This document shows positions 6,426-16,630 of a stretch of 64,000 bases of DNA, piece after piece (the stretch's first letter is position 1; every line of letters starts with the position of its first letter). This DNA is from Bacteroidota bacterium. Lineage in GTDB: Bacteria; Bacteroidota; Ignavibacteria; UBA10030; UBA6906. The DNA is taken from NCBI GenBank assembly GCA_019637975.1, contig JAHBUR010000003.1, positions 1 through 64,000 on the forward strand, written 5' to 3'. The notes beneath the pieces were generated by a model. The model ran no database searches. It was not told the DNA's origin and saw nothing but the letters and a program-made list of their open reading frames with translations. Both the position numbers and the translations under genes were made by a program.

Positions 6426-7778
6426 ATGAGAGTTTGCTTGAGAGTACGATTGTACCGACAACAAGCGCTGTGGCTGGTCACGGCGCTTTCTTTTTTTCTG
6501 GGCGGATGTTCAGGAACTGAAGCGCTTCGCCGTGAAGTTGACGCCAACATCGCCCGCGGTAACTACAAGCAGGCGGCTCAACTCATCCAGAAGAATGAAA
6601 ATCTCTACGGTGAAAAGAACGAGGTTATGTACAATCTCGATCTCGGCTTGTTGTATCACTATCTCGGCGAGCCGGATTCAAGCAACACGTATTTCTTTCG
6701 TGCGGAACAGAAAATTGACGAACTCTTCACAAAAAGCATATCCCAGCAAGTGTTATCGTTTATCCTGAACGATAATATCATTCCGTATGACGGCGAAGAT
6801 TTTGAGAAGGTGATGGTGAACGTCTTTCTCGCCCTCAACTTTGCCCAAAAGGGGGATCTTGACGCGGCTCTTGTGGAAGCCCGCAAGGTCGATATCAAAC
6901 TGCGCGAGTATGCCCGGCAGTATGACGGGAAGAATACGTATCAGGAAGATGCGTTCATCCGCTACATCACGGGGGCGCTGTACGAATCATCAGGCGAAGT
7001 GAACGACGCCTTCATTGCCTACCGCAACGCCTATCGAGCTTTCGAACAGTACCGGCAGCATTACGGAGTACATGCCCCCGGTTTTGTGCTTGATGACATT
7101 GTGCGAACCGCGACCCTGATGGACTTTGTCGAAGAACGTGAAGAGTTCGAGCAGCTTGGCGGCAAGCCCTACGACCGGACGAAGAGACGTGAGGAGGGGT
7201 CAATCCTCGTTATTGCTTATGTGGGTCACGCGCCGAAGAAAGAACAAGTCCGGCCCTCCGTATCCATCCCTGATACGGCGGGAATTATCCACACATTTCA
7301 AATTGCGTTGCCGAAGTTTGTTCCGCGGTATTTTGGCGGGAGGGAATACAGTGTTGAAGCTGTGTCGGCGACAGATTCGCTTTCCGCAGTGCCGGAGGTT
7401 GCACAGGACATAACTGCAATAGCAAGCAAGGCGCTTGACGAACGTCTCGCGATGATTTACCTGAAAAGCGGAGGCAGAGCCGTGCTGAAGTTTCTGGCCG
7501 CTGAGAAGGCTAAGTCAGAGTTGAAGAAAAACGAAAGCAAACTCGCCAACATTTTCGGGAGCGTCGCTATTGATTTGCTGATCGGCGCTACGGAACAGGC
7601 GGATACGCGTTCGTGGCAGACTCTTCCGGCACAAATTCATCTTGCCCGCATACAATCAAAACCCGGAGAGTATACACTCCGGGTAAAATCAAGTGACGGG
7701 CTATTTGCGGTTCGGGATCTTTCGGTGAGTGTCCGGTCCGGACGGACGTCGTTTGTTATCGTGGATGATGTCCGTTAG
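6426..7778 (+). CDS. COG3014-like lipoprotein with TPR-like repeats
   Basis: A 450-residue lipoprotein: N-terminal signal with lipobox LGGC (about residue 28), then TPR-like helices (YKQAAQLIQKNENLYG, VMYNLDLGLLYHYLGEPDSS, FIRYITGALYESSGEVNDAF) and a beta-rich C-terminal half. Uncharacterised proteins of this type are commonly encoded next to LpoB homologues, as here. The likely location is the outer membrane facing the periplasm, with a role in envelope assembly; no activity is known. It converges with the minus-strand receiver gene, overlapping it by four bases. Confidence 0.7.
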   Translation: MRVCLRVRLYRQQALWLVTALSFFLGGCSGTEALRREVDANIARGNYKQAAQLIQKNENLYGEKNEVMYNLDLGLLYHYLGEPDSSNTYFFRAEQKIDELFTKSISQQVLSFILNDNIIPYDGEDFEKVMVNVFLALNFAQKGDLDAALVEARKVDIKLREYARQYDGKNTYQEDAFIRYITGALYESSGEVNDAFIAYRNAYRAFEQYRQHYGVHAPGFVLDDIVRTATLMDFVEEREEFEQLGGKPYDRTKRREEGSILVIAYVGHAPKKEQVRPSVSIPDTAGIIHTFQIALPKFVPRYFGGREYSVEAVSATDSLSAVPEVAQDITAIASKALDERLAMIYLKSGGRAVLKFLAAEKAKSELKKNESKLANIFGSVAIDLLIGATEQADTRSWQTLPAQIHLARIQSKPGEYTLRVKSSDGLFAVRDLSVSVRSGRTSFVIVDDVR

Positions 7779-8176
7779 TTGATAGCGAACCCGTGCGCCT
7801 CTTTCTGCTGCTCGACACGCTTCTGGAGGCTGCCGATGAAGTAGAGAAAGCCGGGCATCGGCATCGCTTTATCCAGCTTGAAGTCGATCGAGGGATTCTC
7901 GACTTCAACAATGTCGCGCAACTCGCGATAGCCTGAGTTCCAGGCAAAGAGGATGTTTTTCAGCCGCTCGTTTGCCCGGACGCTCTTGTACAGATTAATG
8001 CCGTTCATTCTCGGCATGCTGATATCCGAAATAACAAGGTCGATGGCTTCCCTGTCAAGCACATCAAGTGCTGCCTCACCATCCGTGGCAATAACGATAT
8101 CATACGAATGCAGGCGCAATACTTCGGCCATCAGATTGATGTACACGGGGTCGTTGTCAACAAGCAGAATCTTCAC
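7775..8176 (-). CDS. Stand-alone receiver-domain protein
   Basis: A single CheY-like receiver of 133 residues. The acidic pair is in VKILLVDNDP and the phosphoacceptor aspartate in LVISDISMPRMNG. The beta-4 segment (NILFAWNSGYREL) and the lysine segment (IDFKLDKAMPMP) depart from the usual T/S and KP signatures, so signalling output may be unusual. Start GTG 8176 is preceded by AAGGAA. No output domain and no adjacent kinase are present. Confidence 0.8.
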   Translation of the reverse strand: MKILLVDNDPVYINLMAEVLRLHSYDIVIATDGEAALDVLDREAIDLVISDISMPRMNGINLYKSVRANERLKNILFAWNSGYRELRDIVEVENPSIDFKLDKAMPMPGFLYFIGSLQKRVEQQKEAHGFAIN

Positions 8177-8418
8177 TTCACAATTTCCTTTATTTGTAGC
8201 GGCGTGGTTGTATTCTGCAAAAAGTGATGCAAGATCAATACCACTTGAAATCCTGCTCAGAATCCCCCATCGGGGCACATTACGGGGGCGGAATGTCCTG
8301 AAGGCATGTAGTTTCTTCAAACGGTAATGAAGGTTCTGCTGATGGAATTTCCCTCAAATTCAGTTATCTTTCAAACACTATCTCACACATCCCCAACTCT
8401 TTTCGATCTTGACCGGCA

Positions 8419-10674
8419 ATGAACACAACAGCTCCGCTTGATGACGTTTATCGTGTGATGTACAACGACCATCATGACCCGTTCCAAGTGCTGGGTCCGC
8501 ATACAATGCAATTAGACGGGAAACCATGTCTCGTCATTCGGGCGTTTCTTCCGGATGCTGAGGGTGTTTCCGTTGTCTTTCCTGCCCGAAAAAAATCGCC
8601 TGTAGGAAGAAAGGGGAGCACATCCACAAGAACGGCCATCCCGCAGGAAGAAGAATACCCGATGGTGAAACTCCATCCCAACGGCTTTTTCGAAGTTGTG
8701 ATTCAAAACCAGAAGGACGTTTTTCAATACCAGTTGCGCAAAACCACTCTTTCGGGGAGTATTGAGACGTTTCATGATTCCTATTCATTCATGCCGACGC
8801 TTACCGATTTCGACATCTATCTCTTCAATGCTGGCGATAATCATAAGATATACGAGAAGTTAGGCGCGCACTACGCCGAGGTGAACGGAGTTGGCGGAGT
8901 CCAGTTTGCGGTGTGGGCGCCGGCAGCACGAAGCGTCAGCGTTATCGGTGATTTCAACAGGTGGGACCGTCGGTTTCACGCGATGCGTGTGTTAGGCTCG
9001 TCGGGGATATGGGAGATCTTCATTCCGGGACTTCCCGAGGGTTCGTTGTACAAGTTCCACGTAAAGACGCAGCAGGGTTTTGTACTCGACAAAACAGATC
9101 CCTACGGCACCGAAATGGAACTCCGCCCCCGAACCGCCGCAAAAGTGAACTTCCTTCAGGGATATCAGTGGAATGATCAGGATTGGATGGAGAAACGCTC
9201 AAAGGAAGACATTTCCTCGAAACCTGTTTCGATTTATGAGGTTCACCTTGCCTCGTGGAAACTCGGCGAAAATAATGACTGGCTTACGTACCATGAACTC
9301 GCCGAGCAGCTTGTCGAGTATGTCAAAAAATGCGGCTATACGCACATTGAACTCATGCCTGTCAGTGAATATCCGTACGACGGATCGTGGGGTTATCAGG
9401 TTACTGGGTACTATGCGCCGACAAGCCGTTTCGGAACGCCGCAGGAGTTCATGCATTTTGTCGACTATTGCCATCAGAACGGGATAGGCGTCTTGCTCGA
9501 CTGGGTTCCGGCACATTTTCCGAAGGATATTCATGCGCTTGCCTTGTTCGACGGAACGCATGTGTACGAACACGCAGACCCTCGCAAAGGCGAGCATATG
9601 GACTGGGGAACGTACATCTTCAACTACGGCCGGAGTGAAGTGAAGAACTTTTTGACCGGCAATGCGCTGTTCTGGCTCGAGAAGTATCACATTGACGGAC
9701 TGCGTATTGATGCCGTTGCTTCGATGCTGTATCTCGATTATTCCCGCAAGGAAGGAGAATGGATTCCCAACCAGTACGGGGGCAGGGAAAACATCGAGGC
9801 AATTGAGTTTCTCAAACATCTCAACGGCGTTGTTCATCACTATCATCCCGGTGTGCTCACAATAGCGGAAGAATCGACGTCATTTCCGGGAGTTACGCAC
9901 CCGCTCGATCAGCACGGCCTCGGTTTCGATCTGAAATGGAATATGGGCTGGATGCACGACATGCTCGAGTACTTTTCGAAGGATCCGATTTATCGCTCCC
10001 ACCATCACGATAAGCTCACGTTTGCCGCATGGTATGCGTGGAGTGAACGGTTCCTTCTTCCCCTCTCACACGATGAAGTAGTGCATGGCAAGCGTTCCCT
10101 TCTCGACAAAATGCCCGGCGACGTGTGGCAGAAATTTGCCAATCTACGCCTGCTCTACTCGCTGATGTATGCCTTTCCGGGCAAGAAACTCCTGTTCATG
10201 GGGGGAGAATTTGCCCAATGGACGGAGTGGAATTTCGAAAGACAGTTGGATTGGGCATTGCACGATTTTGAATACCATCAAGGCGTGTTCCGGCTTGTGC
10301 AGGATTTGAACTCGATCTACAAACAACAGGCTGCTTTGTACGAGGAGGATTTCGCTCATACCGGTTTTGAGTGGATTGATTTTTCAGACAGGGCGAACAG
10401 CATTATTTCGTTCGAGCGCAAATCACAAGAGGCCCGCGAAACAGTGATAGCGGCATTCAACTTCACCCCTGTGCCGCGCAACGGATTCCGTGTCGGAGTC
10501 AGGCACGAGGGAGCATACCGTGAACTTCTGAATACCGATGCTTCCGTTTATGGCGGAAGCAATGTCGGGAATTCGGGAGAAGTTCTTTCCGAGCCGATCC
10601 CATGGAACGGCCGCGATCATTCCGTACTACTCAACCTTCCACCCCTCGGGGCATTGTACCTCAAAAAGAAGTAA
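8419..10674 (+). CDS. glgB: 1,4-alpha-glucan branching enzyme
   Basis: A 751-residue GlgB (GH13) that forms alpha-1,6 branches in glycogen. The layout is an N-terminal GlgB domain (1-125), CBM48 (about 145-240, [21 protein letters not shown]), a catalytic barrel and a C-terminal beta domain. Catalytic residues visible: nucleophile D431 in [16 protein letters not shown], acid/base E484 in LTIAEEST, and the [10 protein letters not shown] motif. No other glycogen gene lies nearby. The protein has a slight N-terminal insertion ([17 protein letters not shown]) in the first domain. Confidence 0.95.
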   Translation: MNTTAPLDDVYRVMYNDHHDPFQVLGPHTMQLDGKPCLVIRAFLPDAEGVSVVFPARKKSPVGRKGSTSTRTAIPQEEEYPMVKLHPNGFFEVVIQNQKDVFQYQLRKTTLSGSIETFHDSYSFMPTLTDFDIYLFNAGDNHKIYEKLGAHYAEVNGVGGVQFAVWAPAARSVSVIGDFNRWDRRFHAMRVLGSSGIWEIFIPGLPEGSLYKFHVKTQQGFVLDKTDPYGTEMELRPRTAAKVNFLQGYQWNDQDWMEKRSKEDISSKPVSIYEVHLASWKLGENNDWLTYHELAEQLVEYVKKCGYTHIELMPVSEYPYDGSWGYQVTGYYAPTSRFGTPQEFMHFVDYCHQNGIGVLLDWVPAHFPKDIHALALFDGTHVYEHADPRKGEHMDWGTYIFNYGRSEVKNFLTGNALFWLEKYHIDGLRIDAVASMLYLDYSRKEGEWIPNQYGGRENIEAIEFLKHLNGVVHHYHPGVLTIAEESTSFPGVTHPLDQHGLGFDLKWNMGWMHDMLEYFSKDPIYRSHHHDKLTFAAWYAWSERFLLPLSHDEVVHGKRSLLDKMPGDVWQKFANLRLLYSLMYAFPGKKLLFMGGEFAQWTEWNFERQLDWALHDFEYHQGVFRLVQDLNSIYKQQAALYEEDFAHTGFEWIDFSDRANSIISFERKSQEARETVIAAFNFTPVPRNGFRVGVRHEGAYRELLNTDASVYGGSNVGNSGEVLSEPIPWNGRDHSVLLNLPPLGALYLKKK

Positions 10675-10709
10675 ATAGCCTGAATTTCTTGCTATTTTGC
10701 AGGAAATAG
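10673..10709 (+). promoter_or_regulatory. Triple AAATAG/CTATTT repeat upstream of the carotenoid operon
   Basis: The hexamer occurs as AAATAG (10673-10678), inverted as CTATTT (10692-10697) and again as AAATAG (10704-10709). The last two form a palindrome with a six-base spacer over a TATTTTG -7-like element. This is a candidate operator for the CarH-type regulator encoded in the same operon. No sequence homology to a known CarH site is claimed. Confidence 0.35.
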
Positions 10710-10806
10710 TGGATTCTTACACCCTCTCAAAAAAAACGAACAAATCGGAACTTCATCCCCGAATAGGTTGTTGGAAATGCGCTCACATATCGACAACTCT
10801 GGATTG

Positions 10807-12336
10807 ATGAAAAAAATAGCAATTATAGGATCAGGCTTCGGAGGTTTGGCAGAAGCAATCCGTCTGCAAAGCCGCGGCTACGATGTAACGATTTTTGAAA
10901 AACGTGAGAAAGTTGGAGGGCGCGCATACCAGCTTGTAAAGAACGGCTACACATTCGACATGGGGCCGTCGCTGATTACGGCGCCGTTCATCATCGAGCG
11001 GGTGTTTGAAGCGGCGGGCAAGCGGATGGAGGATTACATCGAGCTTCAGTCGCTCGACCCGTTCTATCGCATCTATTTCCACGATAAGTCTTACATGGAC
11101 TATTCGGGCGATGCGGAAATAATGAAAAAGGAAATGGCAAAGTTCAATCCGGCTGACGCTGCCAACTACGACAGGTTTTTCGAAGACGTCAAACCTATCT
11201 ACGATGCAGTAATAACCGAAGGGCTTGGTTCAACGCCATTTCTTACGTGGAAGTCGTTTCTGAACTTCGTCCCCCGGGCGTTATCGCTCGGAGGGCTGAC
11301 CCCGGTGTATTCGTTTGCTTCAAAATACTTCAAAGACGAGCGGAACAGGTTTGCGTTTTCTTTTCATCCGTTGTTTATCGGTGGATCGCCGTTTCGTGCT
11401 CCGAGCATTTACATTATGATTCCGTATCTGGAAAAAACAGCCGGCGTGTGGTACGCAAAAGGCGGAATGTACAGTCTTGTCAAGGCTTTCGAGCAAGTCT
11501 TCCTCGAATCGGGCGGGACCATCCGAACCAACGCCGAAGTCAGCGAGATAGTTGTCGACAATGGCAGTACTACAGGCGTTGTTGCTAACGGCGAATTTCA
11601 TGCGGCTGATGCCGTCATTGCCAACGGCGATGTTCCCTTCACGTACAAGAATCTCATCAAACCGCAACATCGAAAGAAATGGTCGGACGCATCTGTTGAC
11701 AGGTTGCATATCACGATGAGTTGCTTCCTGCTGTACATCGGCACGAAAAAACAGTATCCGCAATTGAAGCATCACACACTCATTTTAAGTCAGCGTTACA
11801 AGGAACTCGTCAGGGATATTTTTGAAAGAAAGATTCTTGCGGATGATTTTTCGATCTACCTTCATGTGCCCAGCCGTTCGGACGCATCAATGGCACCGCT
11901 CGGCTGCGAAAGCATGTATTTGCTGGTTCCGGTACCGCATCTCGGCAGCGGGGTTGACTGGCATAAGCAAGCCGGTCCGTTCAAGGAACGCATTCTGAAT
12001 TTCCTCGAAAACGATTTCGGGATGACTGACCTTCGGGCGAACATCGAGGTACTGGAGATGTTCACGCCGCTTGACTTCGAAGCACAACTGAATTCGCATT
12101 TAGGAAACGCATTTGCCATTGAGCCGCGCTTGACGCAGAGTGCGTTGTTCCGTCCGCATAACCGCAGCGAGGATATCGAGCGGCTCTATTTTGTCGGAGC
12201 CGGAACGCATCCGGGCGGCGGAGTGCCGGGTGTCCTGCTTTCGGCCGAGGCGACCGAGAAATGTGTGCTGCAGGATCTGGCTGAGTATGTGACGCCGCAA
12301 CGGGATGTCGTACCTCAACAACAGGAAGCCGCATAG
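10807..12336 (+). CDS. crtI: Phytoene desaturase (CrtI type)
   Basis: A 509-residue FAD-dependent desaturase/isomerase that converts phytoene to lycopene. It has an N-terminal Rossmann FAD motif (IAIIGSGFGGLAEAIRL, then EKREKVGGRA), the CrtI-type segment HPLFIGGSPFRAPSIY and the C-terminal bacterial phytoene dehydrogenase signature (YFVGAGTHPGGGVPGVL). ATG 10807 is preferred over 10768 because the FAD motif then begins at the usual position. First gene of the 13-kb carotenoid operon. Confidence 0.9.
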   Translation: MKKIAIIGSGFGGLAEAIRLQSRGYDVTIFEKREKVGGRAYQLVKNGYTFDMGPSLITAPFIIERVFEAAGKRMEDYIELQSLDPFYRIYFHDKSYMDYSGDAEIMKKEMAKFNPADAANYDRFFEDVKPIYDAVITEGLGSTPFLTWKSFLNFVPRALSLGGLTPVYSFASKYFKDERNRFAFSFHPLFIGGSPFRAPSIYIMIPYLEKTAGVWYAKGGMYSLVKAFEQVFLESGGTIRTNAEVSEIVVDNGSTTGVVANGEFHAADAVIANGDVPFTYKNLIKPQHRKKWSDASVDRLHITMSCFLLYIGTKKQYPQLKHHTLILSQRYKELVRDIFERKILADDFSIYLHVPSRSDASMAPLGCESMYLLVPVPHLGSGVDWHKQAGPFKERILNFLENDFGMTDLRANIEVLEMFTPLDFEAQLNSHLGNAFAIEPRLTQSALFRPHNRSEDIERLYFVGAGTHPGGGVPGVLLSAEATEKCVLQDLAEYVTPQRDVVPQQQEAA

Positions 12337-12376
12337 CAATGAACACTTTGAGACTCTTATCAGGGGATGGCAAAAC

Positions 12377-13282
12377 ATGAAGAAGACAATTCTCTCAACG
12401 GCAGATGTTGCACGCCTGTTCAATGTCACGGAAACAACCGTGAAAAGGTGGGCCAATGAAGGCACACTCAAGTGCATGAAAACACCCGGCGGACACCGCA
12501 AATTCGAGATGAAACATGTCGTGGAATTCGCCCAATCACTGAACTTCGAGCCGGCCGGTACGCTCAGTCTGACGCAGGAAGATACGCTTGCCGAGAGAAT
12601 TCAGGTTGGCGTACTCTCGCGTGACTTTGCAATCCTAAAAAACGCGTTTGTTGAAAAGGCGCTCGGAACGGGGAAGAAGGATCTGTTTTCCTACTTCTCC
12701 TATTTGTATCAACATCGCATTCATTTGTGGGAGTTGTTCGATCTGGTGATCGGCCCGGGCATGACGGAAATCGGTGCCCGATGGGCAAGCGGCGAACTTG
12801 ATGTGAATGCCGAACACCGGGCGTCGTACGAAACGCTGGAAGCGCTGGCGAAGCTGCAAACGCAAATCAACACAAAGCAACGAAAAACCGGCTTCCGCGT
12901 AATCTGTGCTTGCCCCGGTGAAGAACAGCATGAAATCGGCCTTCGATGCTCGTCGTATGTTTTTGAATCAGAAGGTTGGATGACACACTATTTTGGCGCC
13001 CGGACTCCCTATGAGTCCATTCTCAACGGCGTACGGACCCTCAAGCCGACAGCCGTGTGCCTTTCCATCACGACGGAGTCGGATGACAAGAGGGAAATCC
13101 AACAACTGCACAGTATGTTGAAAGAGCTGCATGATCTTCAACCCAACATTCTGATCGGGGGGAGAGCGGTTCAACAAAATGGTCACGCGCTGCTTGAATA
13201 TGCCTCACTGTATCGCAATTCTTTTGATTTGATGGCAGCTATTCAAAACCTCGAAATGAAAATCGGGCCAGTGTCAAACTGA
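12377..13282 (+). CDS. carH: CarH/CarA-like cobalamin-dependent light-responsive repressor
   Basis: A 301-residue protein with a MerR-type DNA-binding domain (residues 5-55: STADVARLFNVTETTVKRWA, TPGGHRKF), a four-helix cobalamin cap (about 75-160) and a B12-binding Rossmann domain (about 170-300). The cap has the Wx9EH motif (W136, E146, H147) that contacts adenosylcobalamin in CarH. The lower-ligand motif is E183-Q-H185-E-I-G188. The residue after W136 is alanine, where Thermus CarH has His132, the light-state upper ligand. It sits 40 bases after crtI inside the carotenoid operon, as in other CarH-controlled clusters. Family role: represses crt genes in the dark and releases DNA when light breaks the Co-C bond. 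Light response here is inferred. Confidence 0.85.
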   Translation: MKKTILSTADVARLFNVTETTVKRWANEGTLKCMKTPGGHRKFEMKHVVEFAQSLNFEPAGTLSLTQEDTLAERIQVGVLSRDFAILKNAFVEKALGTGKKDLFSYFSYLYQHRIHLWELFDLVIGPGMTEIGARWASGELDVNAEHRASYETLEALAKLQTQINTKQRKTGFRVICACPGEEQHEIGLRCSSYVFESEGWMTHYFGARTPYESILNGVRTLKPTAVCLSITTESDDKREIQQLHSMLKELHDLQPNILIGGRAVQQNGHALLEYASLYRNSFDLMAAIQNLEMKIGPVSN

Positions 13283-13313
13283 ATAACACGCATTTCTTTT
13301 CAACAAAGGAACG

Positions 13314-14261
13314 ATGATTGGTTTTCTTGACATCCAGGAACTTCACGAAAACTATCGGCAATGCCGGTTGTACACGCGGCACTATGCAAAGACATTCTAT
13401 TTTGCTTCACACATGTTGCCACGTGAGAAACGCCTTGCAGCGTATGCAGTGTATTCGTTCTGCCGCTACGCCGATGAGATAGCAGACCATGGAGCGGCAA
13501 TGGGGAACCATGTCCGGGCCCGGCGACGACTTGATGATTTGAGAAATCAGTTGAAGTATGTGTACAACAACTCACCGGCGATGGACGCGAAACTGCTCGC
13601 ATTCCGGGATACGGTGTTTCGCTATGCAATTCCGCAGGACTACTTCATGGACCTGCTTCGCGGTGTTGAAATGGATTTGGAGAAGAAGCGGTTTGCGGAT
13701 TTCTCAGAGCTCAACGATTACTGCTATTGTGTTGCCTCTGTTGTCGGGCTGATGATGACGAAGATTTTCGGAGTGTCCGATGATTCAGCGCTGCGACACG
13801 CGGCCGACTTGGGGACTGCAATGCAACTGACCAACATCCTGCGGGATGTTGGAGAAGATTACCGGCGTGGAAGGATTTATCTGCCCCAAGATGAGTTGGC
13901 GACGTTCGGATATTCGGAACGTGAGCTGAAGGACGGTGTCGTTAATCGGAATTTCAAACGATTGATGGAATTCCAGATTGACCGGGCCCGACGATACTAT
14001 GAATCTGCTGAACAGGGCATCCCGCTGCTCACAAATGACGGTTCGCGCTTCTGCGTCCGGCTTATGAGCACGACGTATGCGACGATTCTACCGAAGATAG
14101 AGAAGAACTCGTTCAACGTCTTCACGCTGCGTGCCAGTGTCCCGTTCGCACAGAAACTCGGCATTGCTCTGTTCGCGGCGGCAGGCTTCTCAAGAAAACA
14201 TCAATCAGCGGGCCGTACGAACCTTGAACCCTTCAGCCCTATACCCGCGGAGCAAATGTGA
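13314..14261 (+). CDS. crtB: Phytoene synthase
   Basis: A 315-residue squalene/phytoene synthase joining two GGPP molecules into phytoene. Both aspartate-rich motifs are seen: DEIAD (in FCRYADEIADHG) and D-x3-D in QLTNILRDVGEDYRRGRIYL. The N-terminal SKTF-type motif appears as AKTFYFAS. AAAGGA precedes ATG 13314. The gene ends by overlapping the GGPP synthase start (ATGA). Confidence 0.93.
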   Translation: MIGFLDIQELHENYRQCRLYTRHYAKTFYFASHMLPREKRLAAYAVYSFCRYADEIADHGAAMGNHVRARRRLDDLRNQLKYVYNNSPAMDAKLLAFRDTVFRYAIPQDYFMDLLRGVEMDLEKKRFADFSELNDYCYCVASVVGLMMTKIFGVSDDSALRHAADLGTAMQLTNILRDVGEDYRRGRIYLPQDELATFGYSERELKDGVVNRNFKRLMEFQIDRARRYYESAEQGIPLLTNDGSRFCVRLMSTTYATILPKIEKNSFNVFTLRASVPFAQKLGIALFAAAGFSRKHQSAGRTNLEPFSPIPAEQM

Positions 14262-15184
14262 ATGCAGCGATGAAAGTTCACGAGCGCCACGCCGGAACCG
14301 GCAGATACGAGTTCTTCAAATCGATCATCCGTGAGAGGATATCCTCTATACTGGCAGAGGTAAAGCCGCGAACATTGCAACGTGCAATGGAAGAATCCGT
14401 GTATGGCGGCAAGATGATTCGTCCAATCCTCGTAATGCTATCCTGTTCTGCAGTCGGGGGAAGCGAGCATGAAGCAGTTGATGCAGCAACTGCAATCGAA
14501 TTGCTCCATACATCATCCCTCATTCATGATGATATTATGGATGATTCGCCGTTGCGGAGGGGCGTGCCGACAATCCACACGACGCATGGCGTACCGATGG
14601 CGATTCTCGCAGGAGACGCATACATCGCCCTCGCTTTTCAGTTGATGCAGATGCACAATGGAGTGAACAGGGAGCGCATTCTGAATGTATTTGCGGATTC
14701 ATTCCGTCATGTGTGTGAAGGTCAGGGCTACGACCTCTGCTTGTCGCTCGTCAACTGTGCAGAAGATGATGCTCACTCACTTATGGTGGAGAAGAAGACA
14801 GCAAAACTCATGCAATCGGCAACCGAGATCGGGGCAATGATCGGGACATCCGATCAAGAACATATTCAAGCCCTTTCATACTACGGATACAATCTTGGAG
14901 TGGCGTTTCAAGCACAGGATGATTTACTCGATGCAACCGGCGATGAAGAACGGATGGGCAAACCCGTTCTGATAGATGTGAAGAACGGGAGAAGCACGTA
15001 TGTGACTTCGGACGCATTCACGATAGCAGTTTCTGACAATCGTGCTGATGCAATTCATGCGACGAAGTACCTTGTTCAGAAGTACACGCATGAAGCATGT
15101 TCGTCGCTCGACCGGCTGCCGCCATGTGAAGCAAATGAAATGCTCCGGACGTTGGCAAGATCACTGATGAGTCGGGAGGCTTAG
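14258..15184 (+). CDS. crtE: Geranylgeranyl diphosphate synthase (polyprenyl synthetase)
   Basis: A 308-residue trans-isoprenyl diphosphate synthase with the first aspartate-rich motif in SLIHDDIMDDSPLRRG and the second in FQAQDDLLDATGD, plus the GGKMIRP substrate motif near the N-terminus. Its position between crtB and the photolyase gene argues that it makes GGPP for carotenoids. Chain length is inferred from context. Translationally coupled to crtB. Confidence 0.88.
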   Translation: MNAAMKVHERHAGTGRYEFFKSIIRERISSILAEVKPRTLQRAMEESVYGGKMIRPILVMLSCSAVGGSEHEAVDAATAIELLHTSSLIHDDIMDDSPLRRGVPTIHTTHGVPMAILAGDAYIALAFQLMQMHNGVNRERILNVFADSFRHVCEGQGYDLCLSLVNCAEDDAHSLMVEKKTAKLMQSATEIGAMIGTSDQEHIQALSYYGYNLGVAFQAQDDLLDATGDEERMGKPVLIDVKNGRSTYVTSDAFTIAVSDNRADAIHATKYLVQKYTHEACSSLDRLPPCEANEMLRTLARSLMSREA

Positions 15185-15188
15185 GCAA

Positions 15189-16613
15189 GTGCCGGCAAAC
15201 AAGCGGTACAATCGGGTAGTTGTCTGGATGCGTCGGGCGATGCGTGTCAGCGACAATACTGCCCTCTATGCGGCAATGCAGGATGCCAACGAGATAGTCC
15301 CTGTCTTGTGTTTGAACACGGAGAAGCGCTACGAATCCGAAACACCCAGAAGACGTTATGTCCGATCAGCAATCGCTTCGCTGGACTCCGAGCTTCGATC
15401 ACGACGCTCACAATTGTTCGTCCTCTCCGGCGATATTGTGGACGAGCTTCCACGATTTGTACGGGAGGTCGGTGCCGAGATGGTGTATGGAGTGGATGTG
15501 TACGATCCCTTTTCTCTCTATCGTGATCAGCAACTTCGACGAAGTCTTTTTCAGGTGGGGGTCGAACTGGTATTGCTGAAAGACCGGGTGATGTTTGAGA
15601 AGAAGGAAATCCTCAATCAATCAAAGCAACCGTTCAAAGTCTTCACCCCGTACAAAAAAGCGTGGCTTGCGTTCAGCGACTCAATTCCCCCTCTGCTTCC
15701 GGAGATCAGGACTATTTCTTCGCCTCCGGATGCCGATGGCCGTTTCTCACTCAGCAGGCAAAGAACGTTTGCCTCCGCTCATCGGGATACTGAAACAGTC
15801 GCCCTCAGGCAGCTCCGGCAATTTGTCAAGGAGAAGATCCTCTCCTACAAGGACAAAAGGGATTATCCGGCGATCGATGCAACATCAAAACTTTCGGCAG
15901 CTCTTTCGCTTGGAGTTGTTTCCATACGGCAGGTATATCGGGAGGCAATCGAACAGAAAAAAAATGCCGACAAGCGTGGCAAAGAACATATCGACACGTT
16001 CATCAGCGAGTTGATCTGGCGGGAGTTCTACTATCAAATACTTGCAAACTATCCTCATGCTGCCGAGCGTTCATTCAGGGATGAGTTTGAAAAGTTGGAG
16101 TGGAGGGAGAATCAGAAGCATTTTACAGCATGGTGTGAAGGCCGTACGGGGTACCCGATTGTTGATGCGGGAATGCGGCAACTTGTTCAGGAAGGATGGA
16201 TGCACAACCGGGTTCGCATGATCGTTGCATCGTTTCTCACGAAAGACCTTCACATCAGCTGGCAATGGGGCGAGAAGTTTTTCCTCGATCACCTCTGTGA
16301 TGCTGATATTGCTGTGAATAACGGCGGGTGGCAATGGGCGGCGGGAACAGGAACGGACGCTTCGCCGTGGTTCCGCATCTTCAATCCGGTTTCGCAAGGA
16401 AAACGATTCGACCCGACCGGCGACTACGTCAGGAAATATGTTCCGGAATTAAAGAACATTCCCTCGGAGTTGATTCACTCGCCCTGGACGATGGATGCCA
16501 AGACTGCAAATGGCTTCGGTATCGGCAAAATATACCCCGCGCCGATTGTTGATCATGCGGCGGAACGGGATGTCACAATTGACATCTACAAAAATGCAGC
16601 GTCACGCAAGTAA
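15189..16613 (+). CDS. phr: Class I deoxyribodipyrimidine photolyase
   Basis: A 474-residue cryptochrome/photolyase-family flavoprotein. An N-terminal antenna-binding domain (VVVWMRRAMRVSDNTALYAA) is joined to a helical FAD domain with TSKLSAALSLGVVS, ISELIWREFYYQ, GYPIVDAGMRQL, MHNRVRMIVASFL and the hallmark NNGGWQWAAGTGTDA. Blue light repairs cyclobutane pyrimidine dimers. Start GTG 15189 is five bases after the GGPP synthase stop. Placing photolyase in a CarH-type pigment operon links UV repair and photoprotection. Confidence 0.92.
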   Translation: MPANKRYNRVVVWMRRAMRVSDNTALYAAMQDANEIVPVLCLNTEKRYESETPRRRYVRSAIASLDSELRSRRSQLFVLSGDIVDELPRFVREVGAEMVYGVDVYDPFSLYRDQQLRRSLFQVGVELVLLKDRVMFEKKEILNQSKQPFKVFTPYKKAWLAFSDSIPPLLPEIRTISSPPDADGRFSLSRQRTFASAHRDTETVALRQLRQFVKEKILSYKDKRDYPAIDATSKLSAALSLGVVSIRQVYREAIEQKKNADKRGKEHIDTFISELIWREFYYQILANYPHAAERSFRDEFEKLEWRENQKHFTAWCEGRTGYPIVDAGMRQLVQEGWMHNRVRMIVASFLTKDLHISWQWGEKFFLDHLCDADIAVNNGGWQWAAGTGTDASPWFRIFNPVSQGKRFDPTGDYVRKYVPELKNIPSELIHSPWTMDAKTANGFGIGKIYPAPIVDHAAERDVTIDIYKNAASRK

Positions 16614-16630
16614 TCTGACACAACTTCTGA

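Noticed and set aside
9199-9846. 215-codon minus-strand frame inside glgB
   Set aside because: Shadow of the GH13 catalytic barrel; no independent support.
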